Positions 1-11,012 are shown, numbered from the stretch's first letter. The stretch: 64,000 nt of DNA from Sarocladium kiliense (GCA_030734395.1 JAUZTG010000048.1:2294001-2358000), one strand, 5' to 3'. Notes: generated by a model from the sequence alone, not told the origin. Program-made: numbers and translations.

Positions 1-709
1 AACGTACTTCCACACTCCAGGAGCATTAAATGGTGGCTGATTCTTATACAGAACTTCTGCCAGTGAGGGAAACATAGTCAAGAAGTCGATACTCTGGGGA
101 TGATTGTCAGTGAGGATTACTCAAGCCGTAAGAAACAACGGACCTCCGCAGCGCAGTCGATGTCAGCTTGGTAGGCATTCTTTCCCTGACCAAGCATGGT
201 AGCAGCCATCATCTTATAGCGATATGGTCCTCGAATCAACGCTGCAGCGCGATAGAAGATGGCAGCTCGATCGTGAAGCGAAGTCTTGCACCATGTCTCC
301 TTAGCCGCAAGTGCTCCCTTGATGGCCTTCTCGACCAAATCCGGTGCGGCATGCGAGTAACTGGCCAGAGTGTCTTTGTGGTTGAAAGGGCACTGCTGAA
401 CCTGATTTGCTTCTCCAACGACCTGGCCCATGTCAGTCGGGTAGTTGTTGTGTCGATCCCCATGCTGCTCACATCTTGGCCGTCGACATTCGGATGCACT
501 GTGAATGGCATAGCTTTCTTCATGTCATCCAATGCTGCGATGAGCTTGGATCTCTCCTCAGTGCCGGCAGCGTATGAGACCTATCAATCAGCTTTACTGT
601 CAGCTATCCATGTTTGCAATTTTGGTGACGGTGAGCGTACCAACGGCTCATTGCACATCGCCGGTAGGTTGAAAGATCCAAGTGTCGAGCTGCTATCCAT
701 GGCTGTCAT
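1..709 (-). CDS. P5C dehydrogenase-like aldehyde dehydrogenase (N-terminal part, runs off window)
   Basis: Seen: four exons, 709-641, 580-473, 422-144 and 93 to the left edge, give 183 codons in one frame. Introns are 60, 50 and 50 nt with good branch sites. The protein starts MTAMDSSS and contains AAFLxRAA-like segments, YRYKMMAATMLGQGKN, an acidic helix and NQPPFNAPGVW. These are hallmarks of the N-terminal NAD-binding part of delta-1-pyrroline-5-carboxylate dehydrogenase (PUT2/PrnC, ALDH4A1). Known: that enzyme oxidises glutamate semialdehyde to glutamate in mitochondria, the second step of proline use. The catalytic Cys/Glu region lies outside the window. The usual ..FNVKYAEELY segment reads FLTMFPSLAEVLY here, and there is no clear mitochondrial presequence, so it is probably a diverged paralogue with a related semialdehyde substrate (inference). 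It heads a possible catabolic cluster. Confidence 0.85.
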
Positions 710-1244
710 CTTGAAGCTGTTCGAGGATAGACGTCGCGTTCGAAGTTGCCAATCTGATTAGATGCGTCTTTGACTCTGGAAGTTTTACGAAATTTGGAAT
801 CAATGAAAGAAGTTACCTCCCAAGCACAGCTCTCTTACACGGAAGCTCCAACTGTGTGGAGAGGACCCTTCCGGTGTCGCACGCGCGTATCCAGCTCAAG
901 GTGTTCGGCGCGAGCTTAGCTGATGATCCACAGGAGGCGGAACTTGGCTCCGTCCGAGCCATCGCACGCCTCGGGAAAGAAGTTGGGGTGCTTCCTCTAG
1001 CGAGGGAGTCTTCATTGCTTCCCCATTATCCGTAAGCTCGTCTCTTCAAGCCGTGTAAGTGGCTGCTTTAGTTGCGAAGACGCGTGCCCAAGCAGAGATG
1101 TTCTGGATTACACAATGGCCTAAGGTCGTTCCCGATGCATGACTTTGAGATCAGATGTACAATTGGTATGAATTGGCAATGTCCAGGTCTCAAGGTCATG
1201 TGCTTGCTTGTAGTCAATTCAGCAATCAGCCTGTGGATGTGAAT
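710..1244. other. Intergenic: upstream of the P5CDH-like gene, downstream of the aldolase
   Basis: About 535 bp between two minus-strand genes. It should hold the 5' UTR and promoter of the P5CDH-like gene. I see no ORF, RNA gene or repeat worth calling. Confidence 0.6.
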
Positions 1245-2349
1245 CTACTCTAAGAACGCGCCCTTGGTCTCTGCCAGAATAGCCTCATACTCGGGCTGGA
1301 AGGACATGTATGTATTCTCGGGCGTATAATCGTACTTCTTGGAGTATTCCAGCTCAGGCACTGGGACGTATTGCTTTGGGACTCCGTTGGCCGCTGCCGC
1401 CTCGATCAGAAGCTGGCCATGGCAGGCTCGCTCAAGAGCGATGAAGAGACCGGCTGCCTCCCCAATATTCTCTCCACAGGTGAGGATACTAGAACCTTCA
1501 CTGTCAGGAAAATGGACATGAGAAGAGCGATTTCGCAAGACTCAACTCACCCGTGGTTTTGCAGAATGAGACACTTGTTCTTGGGCCCAAGAGCCTTTGC
1601 AAGCTTCATCCCTTCTTCTTTCGCCAAGACGGTCCCTCCGAAATCCTTGTATACGGATTGGTTGTCATAGAAGTAAGCAGAATCTAGTTAAGTGAGTAAG
1701 GATAAATTATGGCAGAGGAGGATAGTTAGAACCTTGGACCAGCATCTCAATCGGCCTACCGAAAGCCGACCACGCACGACCGTAGGGCGAGTGCATGTGA
1801 ACAGCCGCATTGACATCAGGCCTCATTTGGTGCAGGCAAGAGTGAATCACGAATCCAGCCCTGTTGGCAGTATGAGGGGTCTCTTCTTGGATCTCGCCCT
1901 CTTCGTTGACAAGCACAAGGTCAGAGACCTTGATGAGACTGAAGTGTTTTGCGTATGGATCTACAGCAACAACTGTCAGCTATTCCCCGAGCTGTATTTC
2001 ACCGCTCACGATGTTCTAGCAAGGAATTATGCTCACTGATCCAGAATAAGTCAGGCTTGACAGGATCTTATTGCATGGTCAGCATCTGCACAATTACCTT
2101 CACAAATCGTATCTTACCCCTAAGGCTTACATGGCCAGCCACGCCATCTGCGTATCCGAGCTTCGCGAATACACGAAATGCGCCGGCCATCTGAGCCTTT
2201 GCCCACTTGCGTTCCTCATACTTGTCTGAGAAGGTGGGAAGCTTGCTCGCCTTCTTCAGCTTAATTTCTGATGGCGCTGCTTGTCTGGAGCTTGTCGAGA
2301 GCGTGACATCGCTCTGAGTGGAAGTCACCGTTGCCATAGTTTCTGCCAC
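1245..2349 (-). CDS. Class II aldolase/adducin domain protein
   Basis: Seen: five exons, 2349-2118, 2066-2037, 1960-1733, 1683-1551 and 1488-1245, give 288 aa. After about 60 residues of Ser/Thr-rich lead come GYADGVAGHVSLRD, then FWINPYAKHFSLIKVSDL, AAVHMHSPYGRAWSAFGRPI, DFGGTVLAKEEG and LQNHGILTCGENIGEA. The HxHSP pair and the later His in NHG are the usual metal ligands of this fold. Known: bacterial relatives are fuculose- or ribulose-phosphate aldolases and epimerases. Fungal stand-alone members of this length are mostly uncharacterised, and adducin-type members lack catalysis. Because the metal His residues are kept, an active aldolase or decarboxylase is plausible (inference). It runs in the same direction as the P5CDH-like gene and the MFS carrier. 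The last intron has two in-frame acceptors 15 nt apart; the downstream one gives the better family match. Confidence 0.88.
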
Positions 2350-3114
2350 AGTGCATGAGGATTAACTCTACTCACGCCGGATATGTGAGCGAAAATGTTA
2401 ATCGGGCAAGTTGGGGAGGGCTCGTGTTCCTCTTGGTGCTTCAGCCTTCCACCACATACATACCAAAATGTCAAGATCAATCCTCACGAAAACATATCTC
2501 TGTCAGCTCCGGCCCCTCAATAGACGAACGCCACCCCTACCAAGGCAGATGTTGCCTATGATAGTGTACATGTCCTTGGCGAGGCGAGTAGTTATCCGGG
2601 GCTACCAACAAAAGTTCGGGCCGAGCACCGGTATTAGCCTGGCGTCGCTTATCAGAGGTCACCTTGGGGGTGGAACAACGCTGCTTGAGATCATCAATGG
2701 AGCATGTGGATCCTGTGATATCGCAGGCCACTCGAAGGGGATGGAGAAGGAGAATGTCCGCATGGGAGAGATACAGGGCGGTACAGCAGTTTCGAGTAGG
2801 GTGAGGGAAGCATTCCAGCCTCCACGTGCAGACTACAGAACTGGCAGTTGAGCCCTGGGTCTATCATGCAAGCGATCGTAAACAATCTGCATAACTATTA
2901 TAGGATGCAAAGCATGCGGAAACAGAAGTATGCGATTGAAGAGCTTAGGCGGCATACAATATGCACCGAGATTCCAGCTCTTACGTCCGCGACTCAAAAG
3001 ATCAGGCCATATCCCAGTGAACTACATGACTCTATTCAAACTCAGACTAATCAAAAGAAGGACCATTTACCATACCAATGTTGCCTGTAAACTCTCTCCT
3101 CCGGCAGCATACCA
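2350..3114. other. Intergenic between MFS carrier 3' end and aldolase 5' end
   Basis: About 765 bp. It holds the aldolase promoter and the MFS 3' UTR. The ORFs present are short, on both strands and without family resemblance; nothing else is supported. Confidence 0.6.
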
Positions 3115-4922
3115 CTACTTGGTGTCGGGGGCGACGCTCTCTACAATCTGCTGCTCCTGATCAGCGGCCAGGATAGCACGCTCAGCGCGGGTGGCAGGCT
3201 GTTTGGGAAGCAATTTGAAGATCCAGGGCATTGCCATAGCCAGCAGAGCAGCAGCACCACACAAAGCCGCGACAGCAGAGAAGCCCAGAACATGACGGGG
3301 AGCGTTGACGCTGGGCCATAGATAGCTTCCATAGATGAGGGACAGGTGACCGAAAGAGTTGATGAACGCAATAGAGACGGATCGTTTTTGTGAGGGGAAG
3401 GAGATGACTTCGCTGGCCCAGTTCAGGATCAGGGGCACCGCAGTATAGATGCCGGCAATCAGGAAGCACATCATGGCGTACTTGGCGGCACCCTGATCGA
3501 CGAACAATGATACCAGGCAGGCAATAATAGGGGCGGTGAACAGGCCAAAGATGTGCCATCGACGATCCTGAGTCTTGTCCGAAGTGTATGAAAGGGCCAA
3601 CATGCAGATACCGCCGGTGGTCCAGATGGGCACCGTCATCCACTGAGCCGTCACGCTCGTGTATCCCAAACTGCGGAGGATGGTAGGAATGAAGTATGAG
3701 ATCGTGGTGCATGTGCAGTCCAGGGTGTAGAGCAGGAGGAAGAGCCAGCACTTGGGATCACAGACGACAGCCTTGACCGCTTGGAAAGACGTAAGCTTGC
3801 CGCTGTCAAGAGTCATGTTCAAGTTACGATCGTGCATGATTCGAACGTGAGCGGTGCGTTGCTGCTCCGGAGTCAGGTAGCGGCAGTTGTGAGGGTAGTC
3901 AGGGAGGACGAAGTAGAAGCAGATTCCGCAGAAGACGGTCAACACGCCCTCGATGAGAAGAAGCCAGCGCCAGCCAGCAATTCCTCGGGCGCCCTCGAGG
4001 CCGGAGATGATGCCACCGGCGAAAAGGCCACCAATAGCAGGGGCGACACAGCCGGAGGTGTAGAAGATGCAGATACGCTTGGCTTTATACGAGGCTTCGT
4101 GTCAGTAAGTTGTTCCACTATAGTGTGTGGGATTGACAAACATACCGACTTCATCACGCTTGTAGTAGCAGGAGATCCTAGACAATCAGGCATTAGCCTC
4201 AGGGAAGGCAAATCGTGTTCGAAGATACTTCACTCACATAAAGATCGCACCAGGGAACAGGCCAGCCTCAATGGCACCAAGGAAGAAGCGTCCGATCAAG
4301 AAGCCTTCATATCCCTTGGCCTGTGACATGCCAATGACCACGGCACCCCAGGCCGTAACAATACTGGGCAAGTAGAATGACGGGCGGATCTTGTTCATGA
4401 CCAGATTTGAAGGGACTTCGAAGAGGAAGTAGCCGACGAAAAAGGTTGCAATGAACAGGGAGTACTCTGTAGCCGAGATGGTTAACCTACGAGTCATTCT
4501 TCCACGTCGGTTGGCATCTCGACTTACGGTTGTCGGACATGCCCAAGTCCTCACTTAAGCCAGCAGCGTTGGCATTAGCCTAGGCACAGTCTCGTGTTAG
4601 CACACTCAGAACAGACTGCGAGGTCGTGGATAGATGGAAGCGTATAACGTACAATGTTGCCTCGATCGAGGTAGGCGAGGATGTACATCCACCACAGGCA
4701 CGGGAGGAGGATGAAGTCAATCCTCCGAACGATTGCCTTCTCCTCAGCTGTTCCAGGGACATAGTTGTCGAAGGCAATAGCCAACTCCGGGTCTTCGTGG
4801 GCAGCGACATTGGCAAAGATGTTCTTGCGCGAAGTCGGCTGGATGACGCCTTTGGATTGGGAAGAGGTGGACTGTGCTTCGTCAATGGTCATAGCGACCT
4901 TGTCGTCTTGGGGTGTCGCCAT
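3115..4922 (-). CDS. MFS transporter, anion:cation symporter (Dal5/allantoate permease-like) family
   Basis: Seen: exons 4922-4653, 4579-4528, 4466-4238, 4177-4146 and 4082-3115 give 516 aa in one frame. The N-terminus is cytosolic and polar. It is followed by RRIDFILLPCLWWMYILAYLDRGNI, the classic first-helix entry of this family, then NQYSLFIATFFVGYFLFEVPSN, GRFFLGAIEAGLFPGAIF and about 12 hydrophobic segments in all. Known: relatives import allantoate, nicotinate, tartrate, pantothenate and other small anions with protons at the plasma membrane. The substrate is not readable from sequence. Its position between an aldolase, a P5CDH-like enzyme and an FAD oxidase suggests it imports the substrate of that pathway (inference). 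It is divergent from the FAD oxidoreductase across 913 bp, with a TATA-like box at 5034-5041. Confidence 0.92.
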
Positions 4923-5033
4923 AGTGAACAATTCTTGCGTTCGTATCTTCAGCCCTTGGGACTTGAAGGCTATGGGGCCAAAGCAAGATGAAGCAAGGGC
5001 TTGGAGGCAAGTTTGGGAGGGAATGGAACGAGG

Positions 5034-5041
5034 TTTGTATA
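5034..5041 (-). promoter_or_regulatory. TATA-like box of the MFS carrier
   Basis: TATACAAA on the minus strand, about 112 bp upstream of the MFS start codon. The same octamer occurs at a similar distance before the divergent FAD oxidoreductase. Confidence 0.45.
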
Positions 5042-5606
5042 CTGCAGCCTCACAGAGCATGTCAACTAGCCTCGATCAAGACAATCGACTGTCTCCACTG
5101 AGATTCAATCCCAAGGATGCTGCGTATCTTAGGCAACGTTTAGTGGAGTTCTTGGTTTATCTACCACCAGGATGGAGACCAGCCCAAGCATCTGGCACCT
5201 AGTTGTCGCCGTATCAGGGCCCAAGCTTGCTTCCAGCACATGGCCACGACTCGTAAAACCTGGGGATCAAGGCTCAGACTGTGTCACTAGAGCTCATGGT
5301 CAGGATGTTCCCCGCAGTAAGGACGATAGCCCATGATATCGCCCTGCAACGCCAACCCGAGAACGAACAGCGACAGGCATCAAGCTTATCTTGGCTTAGA
5401 CACCCAGGCCGAGCAGGGGTGGGCCAATCGCGAACGAGGTAGAGGCCGAGGTCAGCAAGTGCGAAGCCACGGCTCCAATGGACCCAATGGACACTGATGC
5501 CGACAGCGAGCAGATTCGCAGGGGGTCGCCTTCGCAGCGGGTTTCCTGAGCTGGCCTCGTGAATGAAGTGCGGGCGTCGGATAGTCGATAGCTGAACCCC
5601 GATCTT

Positions 5607-5621
5607 CGGAGGTCCATCCCG
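5607..5621. promoter_or_regulatory. CGG-N9-CCG inverted triplet, possible Zn2Cys6 site
   Basis: CGG at 5607-5609 faces CCG at 5619-5621 with nine bases between. Dimeric Zn2Cys6 proteins bind inverted CGG triplets, and such a regulator is encoded 2 kb downstream. A single occurrence may be chance. Confidence 0.25.
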
Positions 5622-5710
5622 CACCGTGCCAGTGGAATTGTACAGCGAGAATGATGTCCGACATCTAATGGCTTTCAATTACGGATTGCCTCAGATACTC
5701 AAAGTCAAGA

Positions 5711-5718
5711 TATACAAA
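5711..5718 (+). promoter_or_regulatory. TATA-like box of the FAD oxidoreductase
   Basis: TATACAAA, about 118-125 bp before the start codon at 5836, mirroring the box of the divergent MFS gene. Confidence 0.45.
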
Positions 5719-5835
5719 GGCTTCTATCAAGAAGATTGCAAGGGCTGACTCGAGCGTCTTCCATAATCCTTCCACCGGGGCACATCTGTCATTTCCCCTC
5801 TCCTCGCTCTGCCTGTAGCACCAGCATCTACTACT

Positions 5836-7438
5836 ATGGCTTCCAAAGATTCGACAAGTCGCATCACCAGCGACAAGTTTGAGGCAATGAATGCTGTCAT
5901 TTGGAGTCAGATCACCGCTGACCCAAATCTGCCACGAGAGCATCCTACCACATCTCTATGGCAGCTGCCCCGTCATCCACGCGTGGGTAGCATCCAGTCA
6001 GCCGTGCTGCCGGAGGAAGTCGACCATGTTGTTATTGGCTCAGGTATTGCTGGACTGGGTGCTGTCCGTACGCTCCTCGAGTCGCCAGTAGCAGGTCGCC
6101 AAACGGTGACGCTCCTCGAGGCTCGGAATTTATGCAGTGGTGCTACTGGACGCAATGGCGGCCAATTGACCAGAGTGCCCCCAACGCTGTACCCTCTCTT
6201 GTCGGAGTACTTTGGCACGGAGCAGGCTAAGAAGATCTTCAAGTACACTGTCCAGGGTCTTGAGGAGATGAAGGCTCTGGCCACCAGTCAAGGTGCGGAA
6301 GTTGAGAACTACACAAGATACCAACCTCTGGAGAAGTTCTTCGCGTATTATGATGAGCAGTCATGGATAGAGACGGTTGAAGGCGTGGAGCATTACGAGA
6401 GAGAGAACCCAGAAGACAAGGGCGTGTACAATCTCGTGAGCAAGCAGGAGTGTGATTCTGTATGCACTCTCTAAGCAATCTCCTTAGGCTGCCCGCTGAC
6501 ATTCACCCCAGAAATACAACATCAAAGGCGCACATGGTGGATTGAGGTTTCCTGCTGGAGTCATCTCTCCACACAACCTCGTCTCAGCGACCTTTGACAA
6601 GCTTCTGGAGAAGTATCCCAGCCGATTGACAATCGAGACGAACACTCCTGCCACTGCAATTGAATACCACCCCCAAAGCAATTCGAGACACCCATACATC
6701 ATCAAGACTCCTCGCGGCAACATCCGAGCAACCAATGTCCTCCACTGCACAAACGGCTGGTCAGGTCATCTCCTTCCTGGTCTTCGCGGAAAGATGTATC
6801 CTCGCCGTGGCACAATGTCTGTTCAGAATCCCGGAGAGCACTTCCCGGACATGAGCCGAAAGCAGTCTTGGTCTCTATATTTCACCCCTAAGCTTGATGA
6901 GGCCACTGACGCCGTTGAGACCGGTCGGTATTACTGTTTCCAGAACAGAGAGACGGGCGATCTGTGGATTGGTGGCGATAGGGACAGCATCGATGGCTTC
7001 ATCAGCTCAGATGACAGCAAAGTCGACCCCACAGCCGAGAAGAACATTCGATCCATGCTCCCTAACCTTTGGAAAGACGAGTGGATCAAGTCTATGGGTG
7101 ATGTTCGAGGCGTCTGGTCCGGAGTCATGTGCTATACAGGTGACCGTCTCCCCTTCATTGGCAGGCTTCCTGACTCAGCGACTGGACGCCGCGGTTCCGG
7201 CGAGTGGATTGCTGGAGGATGGAACTCATATGGTATGACAAACGGCCTTCTAAGTGGCTCATCCCTGGCCAAGCTTGTATTGGGCGAAGAGGTGTCATTC
7301 CTGCCGGAGTCTTACTACATCACTCCAGAAAGACTGGGTAGCTCCAAGCTCAAGGTTGCGGAGGTTGTACGTGACTACTTTGAGAGAACAGGTGCTCATA
7401 AGTATGTAAGAGAGAGCAGCGTCCCGTCGAAATTGTAA
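5836..7438 (+). CDS. FAD-dependent oxidoreductase of the DAO/OrdL (gamma-glutamylputrescine oxidase-like) type
   Basis: Seen: exons 5836-6459 and 6512-7438, with a 52 nt intron, give 516 aa. The Rossmann FAD motif VIGSGIAGLGA is near residue 66, followed by an acidic strand end (LLEARNLCSGATGRNGGQ) with the RNGG signature of this family. The C-terminal FAD-contacting part has WSGVMCYTGDRLPFIGRLP and GGWNSYGMTNGLLSG. Known: the family oxidises C-N bonds of amino acids, imino acids or amines with O2, giving H2O2 and an imine or aldehyde. There is no clear peroxisomal SKL end (it ends SKL-like as PSKL). That C-terminal SKL is in fact a canonical PTS1, so peroxisomal location is likely. An aldehyde or imine product would suit the neighbouring P5CDH-like enzyme (inference). 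Confidence 0.9.
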
Positions 7439-7893
7439 GGCTGGAAGGTTTTAAGTTGCAGATAAGCTTGCTAGTCTACTACTTAGTGTTGCTACGTTCC
7501 TGAGAGCCGAAGTGGCACTCAACCGTACGGTCTCGGATGTGGTCCGGTGGCTATTACTCTTCCCAAGTAGATAGAAAGAAGCCGTTTGAAGCCATGTAGC
7601 AATCCTACGTGAAGTACCCTTCACAGGCCATGCTTATCTTGTTCCGAACCACTCCACCGGTGATAAGGCCAGTAAGCGAAGCTGGGATTCGCCTCGACTT
7701 CGACTTGTCTCCACGATGCTAAACAGGACTCGCCTTAGTGCACCACGTTCCCCCGCACACTGATAGCGCTAGCGAGGGAGGTATAAGTCGGCCCTGTCCC
7801 GCGAGTCAACATCCTCTCATGGCCCCCTTCTCTTTCGGTGACAGTTGCTAAGGGAAGCTGGGAGTTATTGGTTGGAGGCTTGAACAAGAAACA
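7439..7893. other. Intergenic: promoter of the Zn2Cys6 regulator
   Basis: 455 bp between two tandem plus-strand genes. No further feature is supported. Confidence 0.5.
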
Positions 7894-10043
7894 ATGTCTT
7901 CGTTCTTCCCTTTCGAAGGCGGCAATTTGCGACCTGAAGCAGGCTTGCCGCGGCCAATCGCTGCTCATCCCGAACACCATAGCCGACCCAGCTTTCATCT
8001 ATCAGCTACTGCAGATCCACCAAGAAAGCGACGTCGTGGAGGCAAGGTGTATTCGGTAAGTCTTCCATTACATGTAGTCAAAGCCAACATTGCTGAAATA
8101 TGACCAAGGGATGTGGCACGTGCCGAGCTCGGAAGATCAAGGTGAGTGAAGCAAATAGGAAGCATTCAAACTTGTCCCAAGACGCTCAGTGCCATCCAGT
8201 GCGATAACCGCCAGCCGCGGTGCTGGAACTGCGAGCGCTCAAGGCGATATGAGTGCGACGGGTACGGTGGGGGAATAGCGATGCCAGAGTCCTCGCCATC
8301 TATCTTCAGCGTCATGGACGACATTCTTGCCGGAGACGATGATGACTTTGGTCAAGGCGACCTGACCTGGACGGAGTTCGATGCAAACATTGCCAACGAG
8401 GCCATACCTTCAGAGATAACTCGGCAAGCCCAACAGGCAGTAGCCGACTCTCCCTTTCGGATATTGCAGGGCCTAGACACTCCGACGCTACAGGATATCA
8501 ACTCTGCGGCACCACTCTTGAATCTCGGTGTTGGCGACAACCAGAGTGATTCAAGATCATCACTTACGACTCTGAACCTGGAGGCCTCACCAGCTGTTGT
8601 GCGCGAGCTACTGGACCACTATCGGACTCACGTCTGTGGTTTAATGATGCCAACCACAGCACCATCACGAAACCCATGGCTGCACCTTTATCTTCCACTG
8701 GCTCTCCGCGGTCCTCCATCATCTCCTAATGAGGCTCTCTTATATGGTATACTTTCCGTCAGCGCCCACAACAGAGCACACTTGTGTCCGGAAAAGAAAG
8801 AGAGCTTCCAGAAGCAGGGAAAGGAGTACAGCGAGAAGGCAGCTGCAACACTGCGATCTGTTCTGCAGTCCGGGGCCTGGAAATTTGACCTCGAGCAGAA
8901 TGAGGAATCTAGCCACGCGCTGATGGCTGCAGCTTTGACGCTGACAACGATCGAGGTAAGACAAGACAACACAAGACAAAACCATGTGGCTTGGCCTGAA
9001 GGGTGCTCATAAACAAGCAGGTCTTCAGCGGATCGAGTGAAGGCGATTGGCACCGGCATCTCCGCATGTGTAAACAAGTCATCGACATGACTGGCGGCCT
9101 CTCCAAATGGCTCTCTAATCCAACATGCCTCACACTGCTCCAGATCTTCCGCTGCCTGCAGATCGTCGCCTCTACCTCTGACCGCTCAGAGGACCCTCCA
9201 GATCTCTTCCCAGACGATGATCTTGACGAGCGAGATCTGCATCGCCAATCACGCACTGACCATGGCTCCGACGATGACTCTCCTCAAGCCAATGAAGTCA
9301 GCCTGTCTGTATCTGTCCGAGCAGCATACCCTCTGGACGTCACTTTCGGAGTCTCAATGAAGACACTTCGCTGTCTTACACGCATCAACGATCTTTCCAG
9401 ACTGAGAACCTCCCTCCCGAAAGGCGACCCTTGGCCAGCAGACAAAACAACCGCCGTCTATGCCCTCGAAACCGATATCTTCAGCGCCTTCGACGACTCA
9501 ACAGCCTTCGCAGGCCATTCCAGCAGCGGCCAGTCGGGACTCGAAGGCGTGTCAGACTGCGTTGCGGACTTCATCCAGGAAAACCACCTCTGGGCCTTCC
9601 ACTACGCCACAGCCATCTTCTTTCGTCGCGCCGTCATCGCCGGTTCCCAAGCCCCTTCCGGATCTGAATTCAAACGCCTTTCCGGGCAGTATCTTGTCTC
9701 CAAAACCCTCGAACACCTCGAGAACATCGACGCCGTGTCCAGAGAAGTTGGCGTCGCAAATACTCTCTGGCCAGGCTTCATCGCCGCCGTCGAAGCTGTA
9801 CACATCGAGCTTCGGCACCGAGCATTGGTCTGGCTGTCGCGAGCAAAGTCCCACGGGATCGGGAACATCTCGCAGGCGATGAGCTTGGTCATGGAGGTAT
9901 GGAGGAGGGTGGATAGGCAGATCTTTAGGAGGCATGGTGGTGAGGATGTTGGGGGGAAGAAGGTTGGAATGGACTTTGAGCTGGCGGGGGTGGATTGGAG
10001 AGAAGTGATGAGGGAAAGGAATATGTATATCATGTTGACATAA
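7894..10043 (+). CDS. Zn2Cys6 transcription factor, likely cluster regulator
   Basis: Seen: exons 7894-8055, 8109-8141, 8200-8955 and 9021-10043 give 657 aa. The zinc cluster is rebuilt only by splicing: CGTCRARKIK in the 33 nt second exon joins CDNRQPRCWNC...C in the third (CX2CX6CX6CX2CX7C). A basic stretch PPRKRRRGGK precedes it. The middle and C-terminal regions show the helical, Ser/Asp-rich pattern of the fungal-specific (Fungal_trans_2-like) activation and regulatory region. Known: these nuclear proteins bind CGG half-sites and often control the genes beside them. It lies directly downstream of the FAD oxidoreductase on the same strand, so it may regulate the catabolic group to its left (inference). 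Residue 1 is the first ATG of the open frame; a later start would still keep the zinc cluster. Confidence 0.88.
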
Positions 10044-10461
10044 GATGGTTACCGTGATGCAACCATAGCGGCTATGTTGTAAGATGGTTAGCTTACATCC
10101 ACGTGAACTGAGAAGTTCAGCATGCGGCACGGCAAATCAGTCTAAGTCACAGGCAGAGAGCATAGCAAATCACATAGTTTCTACCGAATACCGACCGACG
10201 CAAGGTGTCATGCACGGAACGAGAGGTGGCACAAGGGATAAGATTTCAAAAACGTACGCGAAAAGCACAATATATTCCCATCATTCACTCATAGCTGAAC
10301 CTCGCTCTAACTAGATCCAACTCCCTGGCCCCAGTCTTGCATGGGGCCAAGCGTCAGGAGTTTCCCTTTTCTCCTAGCCATACTTCGCTGGGGCAACAAG
10401 CTCAACTGCGCATGAGCTCTAGTCTTCCCTCCGGCGTTCCATCTCGCCCCATCCCACCCCA
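10044..10461. other. Intergenic, downstream of the Zn2Cys6 regulator
   Basis: About 420 bp that holds the regulator's 3' UTR. Nothing further is recognisable. Confidence 0.5.
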
Positions 10462-10863
10462 TCACAGGAAACAGCTGTGCAACACAGAAAGCAAGCGAAG
10501 CCAAAGCAGAACATACAACCAATCACCAGTGGAAGTAGAAATGATGCTCGAAGACCAAGTCAAGCCACGAGCACCGCACCGGAAAGAGAACGAGTGAAAG
10601 CACGTATCCCATGTACAAGAATGTTCGAAAGCAAGGTGCATCCCATCGTGATCGCCAGTGAACAGCATGAAGAGGGCGAGAGCAGTATCGCACTCGTCCG
10701 TATCCAAAATGCCATCGGCCTCGAGCGCGAAGAGCAGAATAGACCAAAGACGAAAGCCCCTCCCTTGATCCAAGTGGACAAGAGGAAACAACAAGGTATC
10801 GATACCACACAACGCCATCAACACCCTAAACGCCGTTTCAGAGGGTGAAATTATGCCAGTCAT
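10462..10863 (-). CDS. Possible small membrane protein, unrecognised; 3' end uncertain
   Basis: Seen: a 133-codon open frame starting MTGIISPSETAFRVLMALCG. It shows two or three hydrophobic segments in the first 75 residues and ordinary-looking codon choice. After about residue 105 it becomes Ser/Thr-rich and unconvincing. Another minus frame downstream reads plausibly (VFEHHFYFHW, then a stop, then FPVMGWDGARWNAGG). So the real gene could have an intron (a GTGATTGG donor and a TTGCACAG acceptor 52 nt apart are present), a frameshift, or neither. I recognise no family. It may be a genuine tetraspan-like small protein, a decayed copy or chance. No function is proposed. Confidence 0.3.
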   Translation of the reverse strand: MTGIISPSETAFRVLMALCGIDTLLFPLVHLDQGRGFRLWSILLFALEADGILDTDECDTALALFMLFTGDHDGMHLAFEHSCTWDTCFHSFSFRCGARGLTWSSSIISTSTGDWLYVLLWLRLLSVLHSCFL

Positions 10864-11012
10864 CCCGATCGCCTTGATCGAGGTGGAAGGCGAAGAGAAA
10901 GGGGTATTTGAGGTGCGGTGATAAGTTCGGGCTGGTCAGAAAGCAGTGGGCCAGGTCAATGCTACAAGAAGCGGCATCGTATGCCCACTAGAAGAGCTTT
11001 ATTGGCCAAAGC

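Larger units (their letters stand above)
4923..5835. other. Divergent promoter region shared by MFS carrier and FAD oxidoreductase
   Basis: This 913 bp non-coding stretch separates two divergent start codons. It contains one TATACAAA element for each gene and a CGG-N9-CCG inverted triplet (listed separately). The small ORFs inside have no family resemblance. Confidence 0.7.

Noticed and set aside
117..532. Apparent frameshift in the P5CDH-like gene
   Set aside because: The two frames join perfectly through a 50 nt intron (423-472) with GT, CTGAC branch and CAG.
1343..1521. Plus-strand ORFs across the aldolase gene
   Set aside because: They mirror the coding strand and lack any domain pattern.
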